NCBI GenBank assembly: GCA_016946835.1
Contig: JACVTC010000068.1
Location: 372,501 to 436,500, forward strand
Direction of reading: 5' to 3'
DNA: 64,000 nucleotides
DNA from: Neocallimastix lanati (nom. inval.)
Lineage: Eukaryota; Neocallimastigomycota; Neocallimastigomycetes; Neocallimastigales; Neocallimastigaceae
The notes beneath the pieces are model-generated. The model had not been told where the DNA came from. It ran no database searches and saw only the letters and a program-made list of their open reading frames with translations. The stretch's first letter is position 1; the number at the start of each line of letters is the position of its first letter. The position numbers and the translations under genes were made by a program. Below, piece after piece: positions 42,397 to 54,657 of this stretch.

Positions 42397-45300
42397 ATGG
42401 AAAATAAGAAAAATAATAAAATTATTGCCTATAACAAGGCCAAATTTAACTTTAAGAATTTTAAAACTTTTGCTATTTATAATGGACCAGTAAACTTAAT
42501 TCAATGGCATCCAAGAACAGCTGTAGATATTCTTGTTCTCCCTATAGATAAATTAACCAACTCTGCTCTTGGTAGTTATGGTAATGAAAAGTCATTTGCT
42601 TCCAGTTCAGGGTATAATTCTCCATATCAAAACTCACCTATCATATTTGATACTAATAAAAATAATCTTGGAATCTATAATCGTGAATCAGATTCGTTTA
42701 TCTTTCGTGGTGTAAAGATGATTTTGGGTTTCATTGATATCTCAAAGTTTATAAAGAAATATAATGGTGCAAGTAGTTTTGCCAAAGTTGTAAAACATAA
42801 TTTAAAACCCATTGTAAAAGATTTTAATATAAAACCGGATGGTATTGCTATTTTAGGTTTACCAGAGTTAAGATTAATATGTTCCAATGAAGAATGCGTC
42901 GAATTTCTTACTAGTCTTCGTGAATATTTCCAAAATGTTATTCTCATTGCCGATGTGGATCATATTGAAATATTTAAGAAGGTAAGAGATACCATTGATG
43001 GTGTCTTCCTAAAGAGTTGTGTCTACTTCCAAGATGGAAATCAAAAAACAAGACATGATATGCCTACTCCGGGTTATTTGGATTATCTCAATGAATTAAA
43101 AAATGAAATCAATAATAAGGCAGATTTCATGGTATTTGATGTTGAAATTTTACCACCATTTGTTGGTAATCATAAAGAATTTTGTTTTATGCATAAAATT
43201 ATCCAATGGTTAAATGCAAAGAATTTCTTGGGAACCATTGTTCATAGTGATGAAATGAATGATCCAAATGATGTTCGTCCTCTCCCCTATTTAACTATTG
43301 CTGATGATAATGTGTTTGAATATGTAAATGCAGAAGCTATCGTGGAAACAAAGAAAGCCATTGAAGGTTTAGTACTAAAGTTAGATCCCTATGAATATGA
43401 AATTACACCTGCTATTTGGGAAAAAGTTTTAAGAGCTGTAAATTTCCCTGCAAGTTTAGCCACTCGTTTTAATTCCATTGCTGAAACAAAGAAAGAAGAC
43501 TTTGTGGATACCATCTATTCTAAACCAATACCTCCTAAGATACCTTTAATTGCCGAATTGAAAAAAGCAACTCAGAATGATGATGATGATAATGGTGAAA
43601 CGCTACGTAAGAGACCTACGGTGACTATTTCCGCAAGACCTTCCAGAGATTTAAATTTTGGTGGTAGTTTAAGAATTCATCACTCGGTCAGTTTTAAGAA
43701 TAGAAAGAATAAGCCGGTAGTTGAAAAGGAAAAAACCTACAATATTGTTCGTGTGACCAGTATGAATAATGTTGGTATCAGTTATGATGTGAAGAGAACC
43801 AGTGAAATTAATATGTCCATTGCAAAGGTGTTATTTAAGCTTTTAACGAAAAAGTTGCTTAGTCCAGTACGTAATTCCATTGATGTACCTTCCAACGAAT
43901 ATACTCCAGCCTTCAATAATATGATCGATACGTTGACGGAAATGATTGAGAAGCCTTCTCGTTGTATTCGTTACATAGAAAACTCGGTATTTAAGGATAA
44001 AAATATAAATATGATCTTCCGTCAATTGAAGGAGGACTTGTTAAATAATAAGGTGGAGGTGTTGACGGTAACGAGTGGTGCCCTTAATCTCAAGGAGGAG
44101 AATCAATTACCCTATAAGCCAGTGGTGGCCATTGGTGGTGAAGTTCAAGAGGAACCCAATATCCTTTATATCTTTGTTTCTGAAACTGCCCCAAGTATTT
44201 TAGAAGCCGTCCTTCACATCTACTGTAAACAGAAATATGTCTTCTCCACCCAACAATGTGTTATTATGGAATCCGCCGTGGTTGGTCAGACGCAAAAGCG
44301 TTGTGTCCTTCCCATCTCGGAACGTATCATTTGGCAATTGAATAATTTGGATTATTCCGAGAAGATTGACTTGGTAAGAAGAACACAGAAGGTGATTGAA
44401 TCCATTCAAAAAAGTAAAATTAGTTCTATCAATAGCCATGAAATGGTCTATGCCGTAGAAATTGCCAAGTATATCAAGCAATATTGTAATTATATTTTGA
44501 TTAAGAAACAAAACTATCAAGATCGTTTGATCGAAGCTACCTATCAAGGATTCCTTCCTACCAGTAAATTTGAAGAAGAATTAGCCCGGTTTGTCGCTTG
44601 GGCTACCTTAGATCCAAAGGGTCCAGAATTAATGAATGAATATTGTCGATGTATTCAACGGGTGGTCAATAATAAGTATTTCAAGTCGGATTCACCGTAT
44701 TCCGTATGTCTCTGTTATCTTTTCTTTGCCTTTTGGAAGGCGTGTCGTCGTATTGCCTGGATGAATTTATTTGCCTCCCTTTTAGATATTAATTCCCTGT
44801 ATCTGGAGGATTCGGATCAAGTCGCCGTCGGTATGGAAATGACGACCACGCATCACAACATGAATTTCTTATTTGATCTGAATAGTCATCAGCTGTCGAA
44901 GGCTATGCATTCGTTGTTACGTTCTCGTGGTAAGCGAGTACCGATCGGTAGTTATGAAAATCAGTTAAGTCAAACGCATAGTGAAAGTGATCATAAGGCG
45001 AAAACCATTGCCAATGCTTTCATTTTCGTCTATCCCGTGTTGGTTGATTTAATCTTGGTGAAGTTTGTCGGTTCTGGTATTTTCATTAGTAATCGTTTGG
45101 ATGTTGACGCTCGTCGCTGTATCAGTTTTGTCTTCCTTATTATTTTCCCGGTGGTCGGAGGTGTGATCAATTCTATCGCCAAGACGTGTACCTACTATTT
45201 CTTCTGTAAATCGATGCCTTTGATGTTGGAAGCCTTTTCGAAACGTTTATCCTCAGCGTTGATCGTCTTTACCGTGGGATCCGTTGCCCTTTCTGTGTTG

Positions 45301-48300
45301 TCGTTGTTTGTTTCGCACTTTAACTACTTTGCGGTGGGGTTGACCTTCTTATATTGTATGGGATTCTGTCTCTACATGTGTTTCTTTTCCATTCTTACCT
45401 CCATTAAAAATCCGGAATTATTGTTCTTGAAGTGTGAAGGTCCCCGTTCAGCTATCATAGGTGTCTGTATTCTTTTGGTTCCAATGCTTATTTCTCGCCT
45501 CGTCTTTCATGATGATAGTAAATCAAATATTGTTTGGGCACTTTATGATGTTGGTTTTATTTGTTCGGTGACATTTATGATCTTTAAATTTAAACATATT
45601 GCGCATGAATATATGGATTGGCCATATAAGTTAAAGATTCCATCCGAAGAGGTAAAAAAAAAAAAAAAACTTTTTTTATTTTATTTTATTTTATTTTTAT
45701 GTTATAAAATTAAAATTGAAACTTTTTTTTTTCTATTTATTTTTTATAAAATTAAAATTAAAACCATTTTTACTATTATTTATTTTTTATATACTTTTCT
45801 ATCCTTTTTTTTTTTATTTTGTTTAATAAATTATATACTAATTTATTATTTTTAACTTTATAAATATATATATTTATTAATGCTTTATTTATTTTTTTTT
45901 TTTTTATTTTTATTTTTTTTACTTTTATTTTTTTACATTTATTTATAATATATATTTATTAATGCTATATTTATTTTATATTATTTTTTATTTTTATTTA
46001 TTATATATATTTATTAATGCTATATTTATTTTATATTATTTTTTACTTTTATTTATTATATTTATTTATTAATGCTATATATATTTTATTTTATTTTATT
46101 TTATTTTTTTTTTTTTTTTATTTTTTTTACTTTTATTTTTATTTTAATTTTTATTATTATTTTTTTTTTTTTATTTTTTTTACTTTTATTTTTATTTTAA
46201 TTTTTATTATTTTTTTTTTTTATTTTTTTTACTTTTATTTTTATTTTAATTTTTATTTTTTTTTTTATTTAATTCCTATTAATTAATTAATTAATTAATT
46301 CTTATAATTCGAAATGGTAATAGGAAGTACAAAATTTCTTTGAAAGTAGTCATCCAAAACCAAAACCATTCCCAAATGAACCACAAGATGTATATGATAA
46401 ACGTATTCTTTTATGGAAGAGAGCAGCTCGTCAATACTATATGAGAGAAGTCAATAATTCAATTCATTCCCCTTCTATTAAATCTCCACCAGCACTTATT
46501 AAACAACGTGTCAGTCAAGAACGTTGGGAATTAGAATTAATGCAGTGGTTCTTCCTTCGTACTGGTACTACCGTTTATCCGGAGAGATATAGTAATCAAT
46601 GGGATACGATGGTAAAGGGTGGTATTATTGATTTAAAGAAAAAATATCAAATTGAAAAATTGAATCGTGGTGATTTACTTTTCTCTTTCGAAAATTCTGC
46701 TATCTACTATGGTATCTTCTATTTCATCTTCATTTTCATCGATAAATGGGCTATGCTTATTATCACAGGTACTCCAGCTATTTATATAGAAGATGGTACT
46801 AATGATGACTATATTACCGCTACGTTGTTTGGTACATTGTTCATGTTGATTACTTCTGGTTTCTTGGAATTAACGTTAGCTGCCTTATTAAAGTATGAAA
46901 GTCAAAATACCATTCAGGTACGTATGAATACACACAAGGGTAAAGAAATGTTTGCTTCGTTCAAGAGTAACAGTAGAAAGATTTATCATACGGAATTGGT
47001 GAAGTTCTTATCGTTAATGTTCTTAGTGTTGATGGCTATTGTTGGTTTCTACTTTAAATTGTATAGTGATTCGCTTAAGATGTCAACCTTGATTGTTTTC
47101 TGTTGTTCTTGTCTTGGTTTCGTTGGATTCTTGGTCGGTCTCTTCCATAAACTTTTCTTTAAGTCTCAGGATACGGAAGTTTTATTGAATAAGATCATTG
47201 TCTTCATCATTATCATTTCTGTCACGATACCTGTGGTGTTATCCTACATCTTTGGTATGAAGTGGTACACCGCCATTTCTACTTCCATCAGTGGTTGGCT
47301 CTTTGGTATTACCTGTATCATTTTATACTTTAAGGAAACCTTTAGTAATGTCCACTACACCACTACCCTTTCTCCTCATTTAGCTTCGTCTGGTCAACGT
47401 TTTATTAATGATACGCATGATTCGCTTGCCATTAAGACCTTGAATACGTTCTGTCAATTGAAGGCCCCTAAAACCAAGATTGCGCTTTCCTCTCAATCCC
47501 ATCAATTAATTTTCAATAAGATGAACTATTATTTGGAACAGTTTTCCTATCTACCAGAAAATCATATCTTGAAATTGGCCTTCCCTAAGGGAAAGCTTAT
47601 TCTCTCCACGATTGTTCATGACCTATCGAATGGAAAGGTTCAAGTCTACTTCTTGCCGGAACAACTCTTTGATATTGCCGGTCATAAGTATACAGCAATT
47701 TCTCGTATGAATGAAAATAGTATTTTGGAGGTGTATACTTTTGAAAAACGTACCATGGGTGTTGTTTCAGATACCATTAATGAGGAGGTGACGAACTGGA
47801 TTTGTGCTTGTATTGTCCATGAATTCTGTGAACAAGTTTTCGGTTACACTCACGCCGGCGCTTGTGTCTGTGAATACCTCTGCTGTCCGTCCGATCAGGT
47901 ATTAAAGAAGCTTCCATCACGTTATGACTATCAAATTAAGAACAGTTCTGACTATGAAATTCGTAAGATGTATTACAATACCGATAATATTACGCTTCAA
48001 AAGGGTCTCTTTGATATTCGAGTAGATATTGAATGGCCAAGACTTTCTCGTGAATCGCGTGTATGGTTAATTCGTTGGATATCCGATTTAGAAAGGGTCA
48101 TCTCCGAATTTGATAATCGTACCTACAACTTTAATATCTCCAAGATTAAGACCTTCTTGAATAACATTCCTGAAAATTTAATGGCTACCATCCATCGCTA
48201 CAATAATCCTGCATTAGATATTCGTGAATTAGTTGCGATGAACGTCATTGCCATCTATAATTCTCGTTTAATTCTTCAAGACTTGAATCCAAATTCCACC

Positions 48301-51300
48301 TTCCGTATTGGTAGAAGAGGTAATAACAATGAAGGTAATGGTAATGTTCTCCGAAAGAATACGAGATATTCGTTTGTTGTCAGTTTCAAGACCCTTCAAC
48401 CGTTCAAGTCGAAGGTGAGCGCTAATACCGTCAATACAACCATGAGACGTTCCCAACGTGAAATTGAAAATGAAAAACCTTCCTTCCTCGAAAATATTTC
48501 TATTCGTTTGAAGGAGTATGAACTTATTTTGTTCTTGGCCCTTACGGGTGATCCAAGATTCGGAAGGGAATTGAGTAGTATGAAGATTATGTTCCCGTTG
48601 AAGTCCATGGCTATTTTCATCTATAAGCTCTCGCGTAAGCTCTCCTGGAATATCACCAAGAATCTCTACCTCACCCATAAAACCGAAACGACCACCTTGA
48701 TGCGACAAATGAAGGATGGTCTCTTCCGTACTCATTTCATCAGTGGAGGTCAACTTCAAAGAGTGGATGCCTACAACTCGGGTACCGAAACCATTGTAAG
48801 TATCATGGAATTCCGTGATGGCTATATGATTGCTAATCGTTTCACGGGTCCAAAGGAACCCGTCTGGAGACCCTCTGCCAACGATGTTCCAATCAGTAAG
48901 GGTTACTACAATCAAAAGAATAAACAGTTGTTGTATGAACAGGATTTGGATAAGGATGGTAAGATTACTCAGACGAAGGTGTACGTCTATAAGAATGGCG
49001 AACAACAATTCCCGGTGGAGGCGTACTACGTTGAAAAGGATATTAAACTTACGGATAATCATGCCGAAAATCAAAAGTATCTTAAGAAGCGTATCTTTTA
49101 TGATCAGGGAGAAAACCATCGTATCTCAACGGTCATCCTTCGTGTCAAACAAGAAAAAACCGGCGAAAATATTGATGTCTATGCGACCTATGTCTATGAG
49201 AAGGCGTCGAACAACAATGTCACTCACCCCATACCAAAGTATATTTCGTACAAATGTAATCAGCTGAACTGGTCGATGGTCACCTTTTACGCCACCGGTT
49301 ATAAGATTGAAAACCCAACGCTTGCCGAGGCCCCAAAGTTCTCGCGTATTGAATTCCGTCGTTTGAATAATCCAAATGTCGTCTACATCACCACCTTTGA
49401 CTACTCTCACCCACAGAATACGAAGACCAATACCGTCCTTTACTCTGAAGTCACGAATAACTATGTCCAGGTGGAGACGCCCTATGAAGTTGCCAATGAT
49501 CCCTTAAAGATCTTAACCGATATCCCTTCGCCTTCCTTCTATGCCAACAATGAAGTGCTCACCCACGACCTAAAATCAAGAAAGGGTTGGATCTCGCATA
49601 ACAAGGTGAAGACCATTTCCTACTTCAGTTCCAAGTATTCCACCTCCCTCCGTCGTCAAGAATTATGGACGTACTGGCGTGCCAATAAGATTGAAGGGGT
49701 CTTTGCGCGTAACTTGGATGAACATCTTCTTCGTGAAGAAAAGGTTCTTCAAAAGTATTGGGAATACCGTGATCATGGTGAAAAGGAAAAAGCGGTAGAG
49801 TCGTTGACGAAGGTTAAGCATATTTTGGATGTCATCTTGGTGGTCACGGATCGTCCTACCACCCGTACTAATATGCACTTGAAGTATTCCGATTTGGAGA
49901 TCTTGGGTACTGGTGGTGATGGTACTGAGGTAGGTCGTCAATCCGAGACGGAGCAAGATCAAACCATTCTTTCCGTCATGAACTTGGATAGTGGTACCTG
50001 GCCAACTGGTGGTGGTGGTGTCGGTAGTTGTCGTAGAGATCTTATCGACTATTTGGAACACATTCGTTGGCATGCGTTGGTTGAAATTGGTTCGGCCGAA
50101 GCGGTTCAACGTGATTATCAAATTGAAAGAAATATCGCTTCCATTACCTATTTACCACTTTGGGATGTTGATTTTGCCTCGCCTGATGAAAACATTTACC
50201 GTAAGTTGAATTATCGTGAGCTTTGTCGGAAGAAGATGCATACGAAGGATGAAATTGTTTCCAATATTTTCTCACCGATCATTTATCAGTTAATTTATGC
50301 CTGTATGGACGAGGACTTAACGAACGATAAGTTACAGGAGTATGAGGAACTGTTTGTCGATTTGTACCTTTACTTCCAAAAGTGTGATTGGACCATTTCA
50401 TGGAATCATGTCGTCACCCAACGTACCTGGATTTGTACTTGGTTAGAAGTTTCGGAACAGAAGTTGAGAGAGGGTAAGTTGATTGATATAGAGATGCCGA
50501 CGTTGAAGGAAATTGATATGCTATTCTCGCTCATTAATCGTTTGCTTTTCCCACTTTCGGCCAAGTTGGATAAGGTTCCGGTCGTTCATGCCTCGCATCA
50601 TGGTATTCAAGCTATTCTTGGGGTCATTGCGAAGAAGATTCATGGTTCCACGTTGGTCGTTTGGGATCACGGTATCTTGTGGCGTGAACGTCTCTTTGGT
50701 CTCTGCTCGTCCGACGATATGCCAAAGTTTGTCCAGATAGGATTTGTCGGGTTGACCCGGTTGGTCTCCCGTCTGGTGTATGCCAATGCCGACTATGTTA
50801 CCCCTTGTACCAGTATACAGAATGTTACGTGGGAGCAATGGCTTGGTGGTGGTAAGTATGGTGATGATGCCGAGAGACAACGTGTCGCCAGAAATATTTA
50901 TCCCGTCGTGAATGGTATGAATGTGGCACGTTTTAATCCAAAACCAGAACTCGAAAATCAAAGTCCATTGGCGGTGATGCTTTCGCACATTTCCCCCGTT
51001 AAAGATATTCATAATGCTATTCAGGCCGCTAATGTCATTGTCAATGATCTTCATATTACGAATTATCAACTTCATATCTATGGTAGTAAGGAAAAGGATG
51101 CCGGTTATGCTGTGGAATCGCAAAACTTGATTAACTCGTTGAACCTTCAAAACAACGTCATTCTTCAGGGTCTCGGTAATCCTTCGAAGGTCCTTCCCTC
51201 GGGTTGGGTGTTTGTCAACTCTTCGATTACGGAAGGTTTACCATTGGCGCTTGGTGAAGCAGGTTTATGTGGATTACCGGTGGTTTGTACGGATGTTGGT

Positions 51301-51648
51301 GGTAGTCGTGAAGTAATATCTAACTTGGAAACCGGTGAAGTCTTTGGTGCCATTGTCCCACCACAAAAGGCAAGACAATTGGCGCTTGGTGAATTGAGAG
51401 TGTTAACGATGACCGATGGATTGGAACAGTTGATCGAACCGGAAGCCCCCATGGTAAAATTGGATGATTTATTGGGACAGGGACCGAAGGCGGTAGAACA
51501 AAGAATGTGTGATCCTACCATTAAAGAAAAGAGACAAAAACTTGGTTTGTTATTGAGACAGAGAACCATTGATACCTTTTCCATTGCTAAATATTGGCGT
51601 CAACATGAACAAGTTTTATGGTTAGGTTGGCTCTATAAGAATGCTTAA
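42397..51648 (+). CDS. Large multi-pass membrane protein with C-terminal PelF-type GT4 glycosyltransferase
   Basis: Exons 42397-45651 and 46324-51648 join in frame (phase 0, GT..AG) into 2859 residues. An in-frame TAA nine bases upstream fixes 42397 as the first Met. Residues 1-410 form a globular region resembling a TIM barrel (…MILGFIDIS, DGIAILGLPEL, LIADVDHIEIF, FMVFDVEILPPF). About six membrane segments lie at 872-1065 and six more at 1210-1425. After a long cytosol-like region, the C-terminus is a GT4 enzyme of the PelF type: HASHHG at 2507, WDHGILWRE near 2532, LSHISPVKDIHNAI near 2639, and the EX7E signature E2722/E2730 in EGLPLALGE. PelF uses UDP-sugars to make the bacterial Pel polysaccharide; in Aspergillus the GT4 membrane protein Gtb3 makes galactosaminogalactan. 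By analogy this is a processive wall- or matrix-polysaccharide synthase exporting its product through the membrane domain. Product and donor sugar are unknown. Codon third positions are GC-richer than in SZT2, suggesting high expression. Confidence 0.82.
45652..46323 (+). other. Intron of the glycosyltransferase gene (672 bases)
   Basis: Starts GTAAAAAAA and ends GGTAATAG. It separates the two membrane-segment clusters; 39 coding residues (beginning EVQNFFESSHPKP) precede the first downstream Met at 46441. Inside are three or four copies of a ~55-bp unit containing TATTTATTAATGCTATATTT (near 45958, 46011, 46067). The exon 1 frame stays open for 67 more codons into the intron, so retention would give a truncated protein of 1152 residues. 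Confidence 0.88.
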
Positions 51649-51650
51649 AG

Positions 51651-51683
<33 letters not shown>

Positions 51684-52959
51684 CTTTTAAAAAAAAAAAA
51701 AAAGAAATTTTTTAAAGAAAGAAAGTAGAAAAAAATAAAAAAAAAAAGAAATTTTTAAAGAAAGAAAAAAGAAATTTTTTAAAGAAAGAAAGTAGAAAAA
51801 AAAAAAAAAAAAATAAATTAAAGGTCTTATCATACTATAAAAACTAACTCTAAAGCAATTCTTATCTAAAGACATTTTATCAAATCATTAATAATCAAAA
51901 ATTATCATCTCTATTTATTAGTAATAATTTAATATTAAATTTATAACTTTTTTTTTTTTATTTTATTTTACATCACAACTCTCTATATATTCAAACATTT
52001 AAAGGAATTAATAATATGATTAAAATGAACCATTATCAACAATAATTAAAAAAAAAAAACTTTTTTCTTTTTTTATTTTAGAAAAAAAAAAAAAAATTAT
52101 TATTATTAGAAACAAAAAAAAAAAAAAGCAAAAAAAAAAAAAAAAAAAAATTTTTTTTTATCATTTTTATTTTTTTTTATTGATGTATGTTTAACCTTTA
52201 TTTTATTCTATTCATTATTTAATTTTTTTTATATCCATTTTATGATTGTTTTTCAATATCATTTTAATATTTTTATTTTTTATATCATTTTTATTTTTTA
52301 TTTTTTATTTTTTTTTATTTTAGTTTTAATTTTTATTTAATATATCTATTATTATTTTTTTTTTATATTTTTTTATCAAATTTATTATCATTTTTTATTT
52401 TTATATTTTTATATATTATTTTTTATTATATATTATATATATTTTTTAAATTTCCTTATGTTTTTATTATTATTTTTTTTTTATTATTTTTTAGTTTTTA
52501 TTTTCAAGATTATTATTATTAATTTATCTATATCATATTATTCATTAATTATTTAAATATTAATTATATAAAAAAAAAAAAAAATAATGTAATTTATATT
52601 CATTTTAAAAAAAAAAAAAAAAAAAGACATAAATAAAATTTTTTTACAAATATTAATAATATATATGTTAAGGAGTCATAAAGAATGTGGTGTATACACA
52701 CACAAAATATTTATATTATTTATTTATTTATTTATTTTATTATTATTTTTATATTTTATGAAAAAAAGGACTCTGTTAGTTAATAGGATTACATTAATTC
52801 AATATTTAATCTTTTTTACAATACATTATATCAATTAATATACTTTATATAATATCTTAATGTTCATTACTGAACATTCACCCATTTTTTTTACATCCAT
52901 AAAAACTTTGAAAGTTTAGATAGATAGATCAATTTTTTTCTTATTAAAAAAAAAAAAAA
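51649..52959. other. AT-rich DNA downstream of the glycosyltransferase gene
   Basis: GAAATTTTTTAAAGAAAGAAA-type repeats just after the stop codon (51700-51800), then poly-A/poly-T. A patch near 52640-52700 includes a short ACACAC run. No gene. Confidence 0.6.
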
Positions 52960-53240
52960 TACTTTTTTCAGGATTTTTAAAATTAATTCCTTCCTTGATA
53001 CAGATTTTGAATTGTACAATAATATATGCCCATTTTAATTTTAATAGCTTCCTCTCATAAAATAGGAGATAATTTAGGAGCATTGAGGGAAATGTTTTCG
53101 CAGAGTTATCTAATGTTCTGATTCATTCATTCTTTCTATCAGTGTGACCATTTTTGTTGGGGAAGGGAGATTTACCTGATGTAGAATGATTAAACGTAGT
53201 TCCAACAGTTTTATTTATTTATGTTTATTGCTTTTTTTTT
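52960..53240 (-). mobile_element. Ty1/copia integrase fragment (relic 1)
   Basis: On the minus strand the sequence reads, with frameshifts, VGTTFNHSTSGKS, PNKNGHTDRKNE and then SLNAPKLSPIL. It aligns by eye, piece by piece, with the better-preserved copia relic at 56.3-57.7 kb (ISFNHSILGNSKQNDRAKRI and LLSSAKLSPIL). The usual copia core here is H..P..NG.AER.N. Only the end of the integrase core and the start of its C-terminal region remain. Several stops make it inactive. Confidence 0.65.
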
Positions 53241-53645
53241 TTTTTTTTTTTAAACATTTTTAAGAAAGATATTTATTATTCATTTAAAGAATATGTGTCA
53301 TTACCCATTTATTTATGTTTTTTGCTTTTTTTTTTTTTTAAACATTTTTAAGAAAGATATTTATTATTCATTTAAAGAATATGTGTCATTACCCATTAAT
53401 TTATAACTATTTTATTATTTTCTATAGTACATGTATTTGTTGTCTTTGCTGACTCTGATTACTAAAGTATTTGATTACTAAAGTGTTATATAAATCTGTT
53501 AATACATAACACTTTAGTCATCAGAAATGTTATTTTATATTTTTATATTTTATTATGTATTTATTTATTTATTTATTTATTTATTTTTTTATTGCTTTTT
53601 TAACATTTTTAAGAAAGACTTTATCCATTTTAAGAATATGTCATT
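53213..53645. repeat. Duplicated ~89-bp block plus a diverged third copy
   Basis: TAAACATTTTTAAGAAAGAT with its flanks (TTTATTTATGTTTATTGC and GAATATGTGTCATTACCCAT) occurs at about 53213-53307 and 53309-53398; a third, more diverged copy is at 53575-53645. Each copy contains a T-run of different length. They border the copia relic. Confidence 0.88.
53477..53518. repeat. Perfect 13-bp inverted repeat (hairpin)
   Basis: ACTAAAGTGTTAT at 53477-53489 and its exact reverse complement ATAACACTTTAGT at 53506-53518, with a 16-base loop. A second ACTAAAGT lies just upstream at 53461. It is not followed by a clear T-run, so a terminator role is not supported. Confidence 0.85.
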
Positions 53646-54286
53646 TCGAGTTAATTTATAATTATTTTTCTATAGTAGTCTAACCGTATTGATACCGTTT
53701 TTAAGGTTACACTGCATTATATTATCGAATAAAAAAAAAAATTTTTTTTTTTTTTTTTTTTTTTTACATTTAATAATGTTAGTATAATGGACAATGGAAG
53801 TTAACACATAACAGGTGATATTTAATAACTACAATGTTGTCTTAAACTCTTTTTTTTTTTATATTTTAATAATTATTATATTTTAATAATTTTTTATATT
53901 TTAATAATTTTTTATATTTTAATAATTTTTTATATTTTAATAATTTATTTATATTTTAATAATTTTTTTATATTTTAATAATATTTATATTTTAATTAAT
54001 TAATCATTTTATTATTACTTATAATTTGGCATCTTGTTAACACAAAATAAATAAGAATAAATATTTATTTAAATATTTATTTTTATTATATATATATTTT
54101 AAAAAATAATTATATATATATATATAAATAACTTTGTAAAGAACTATCAGCAATATTACATTCAGATTAGACATATTTAATTTTTTTTTCTTTTCTTTCT
54201 ATAAGATCTCTAAATAGGATATTTTTTTTTTTCTTTTCTTTCTATAAGATCTCTAAATAGGATAAACTCTAATGTCAACACGCCTT

Positions 54287-54323
<37 letters not shown>

Positions 54324-54657
54324 AAATTTTGTTTTTCTATTTCTTAAAATTTTGTTTTATCTAAAATTTTATTTTATATTTTATTTTATTTTATATTTTA
54401 TTTTATTTTTATTTTATTTTATATTTTATTTTTTATTTTATTTTTTATTTTTATTTTTTTTTTTATAATAAAATTTATTATTTAAATCATTAATATAAAA
54501 TTAAAAAAAAAAAAATAATTAAATAAATTCGATTCCTATCGATTTTCATTTTTTTTTTTATTAAAACATTATTATAAATTTAAAAAAAAATAATTAAATA
54601 AATTCGATTCCTATCGATTTTCATTTTTTTTTATGGTTGTGATGATGATGATCGAAA
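53646..54657. other. AT-rich DNA with two small tandem duplications
   Basis: TATATTTTAATAATTTTT repeats at 53865-53985. CTTTTCTTTCTATAAGATCT plus CTAAATAGGATA occurs at 54190 and again at 54233. A segment with TTCGATTCCTATCGATTTTC at 54528 recurs 75 bases later at 54603, just past the stop of the Cys-rich gene. No gene seen. Confidence 0.6.

Noticed and set aside
48268-49119. 283-residue antisense open frame
   Set aside because: It lies wholly inside the glycosyltransferase exon on the other strand; its composition reflects the complementary codons and it shows no domain. Other antisense frames in 42.6-44.5, 49.1-51.6 and 10.4-12.8 kb were dropped for the same reason.
54528-54612. TTCGATTCC considered as a tRNA T-loop
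   Set aside because: No matching acceptor, D or anticodon arms around either copy; it is a 75-base duplicated AT-rich segment.
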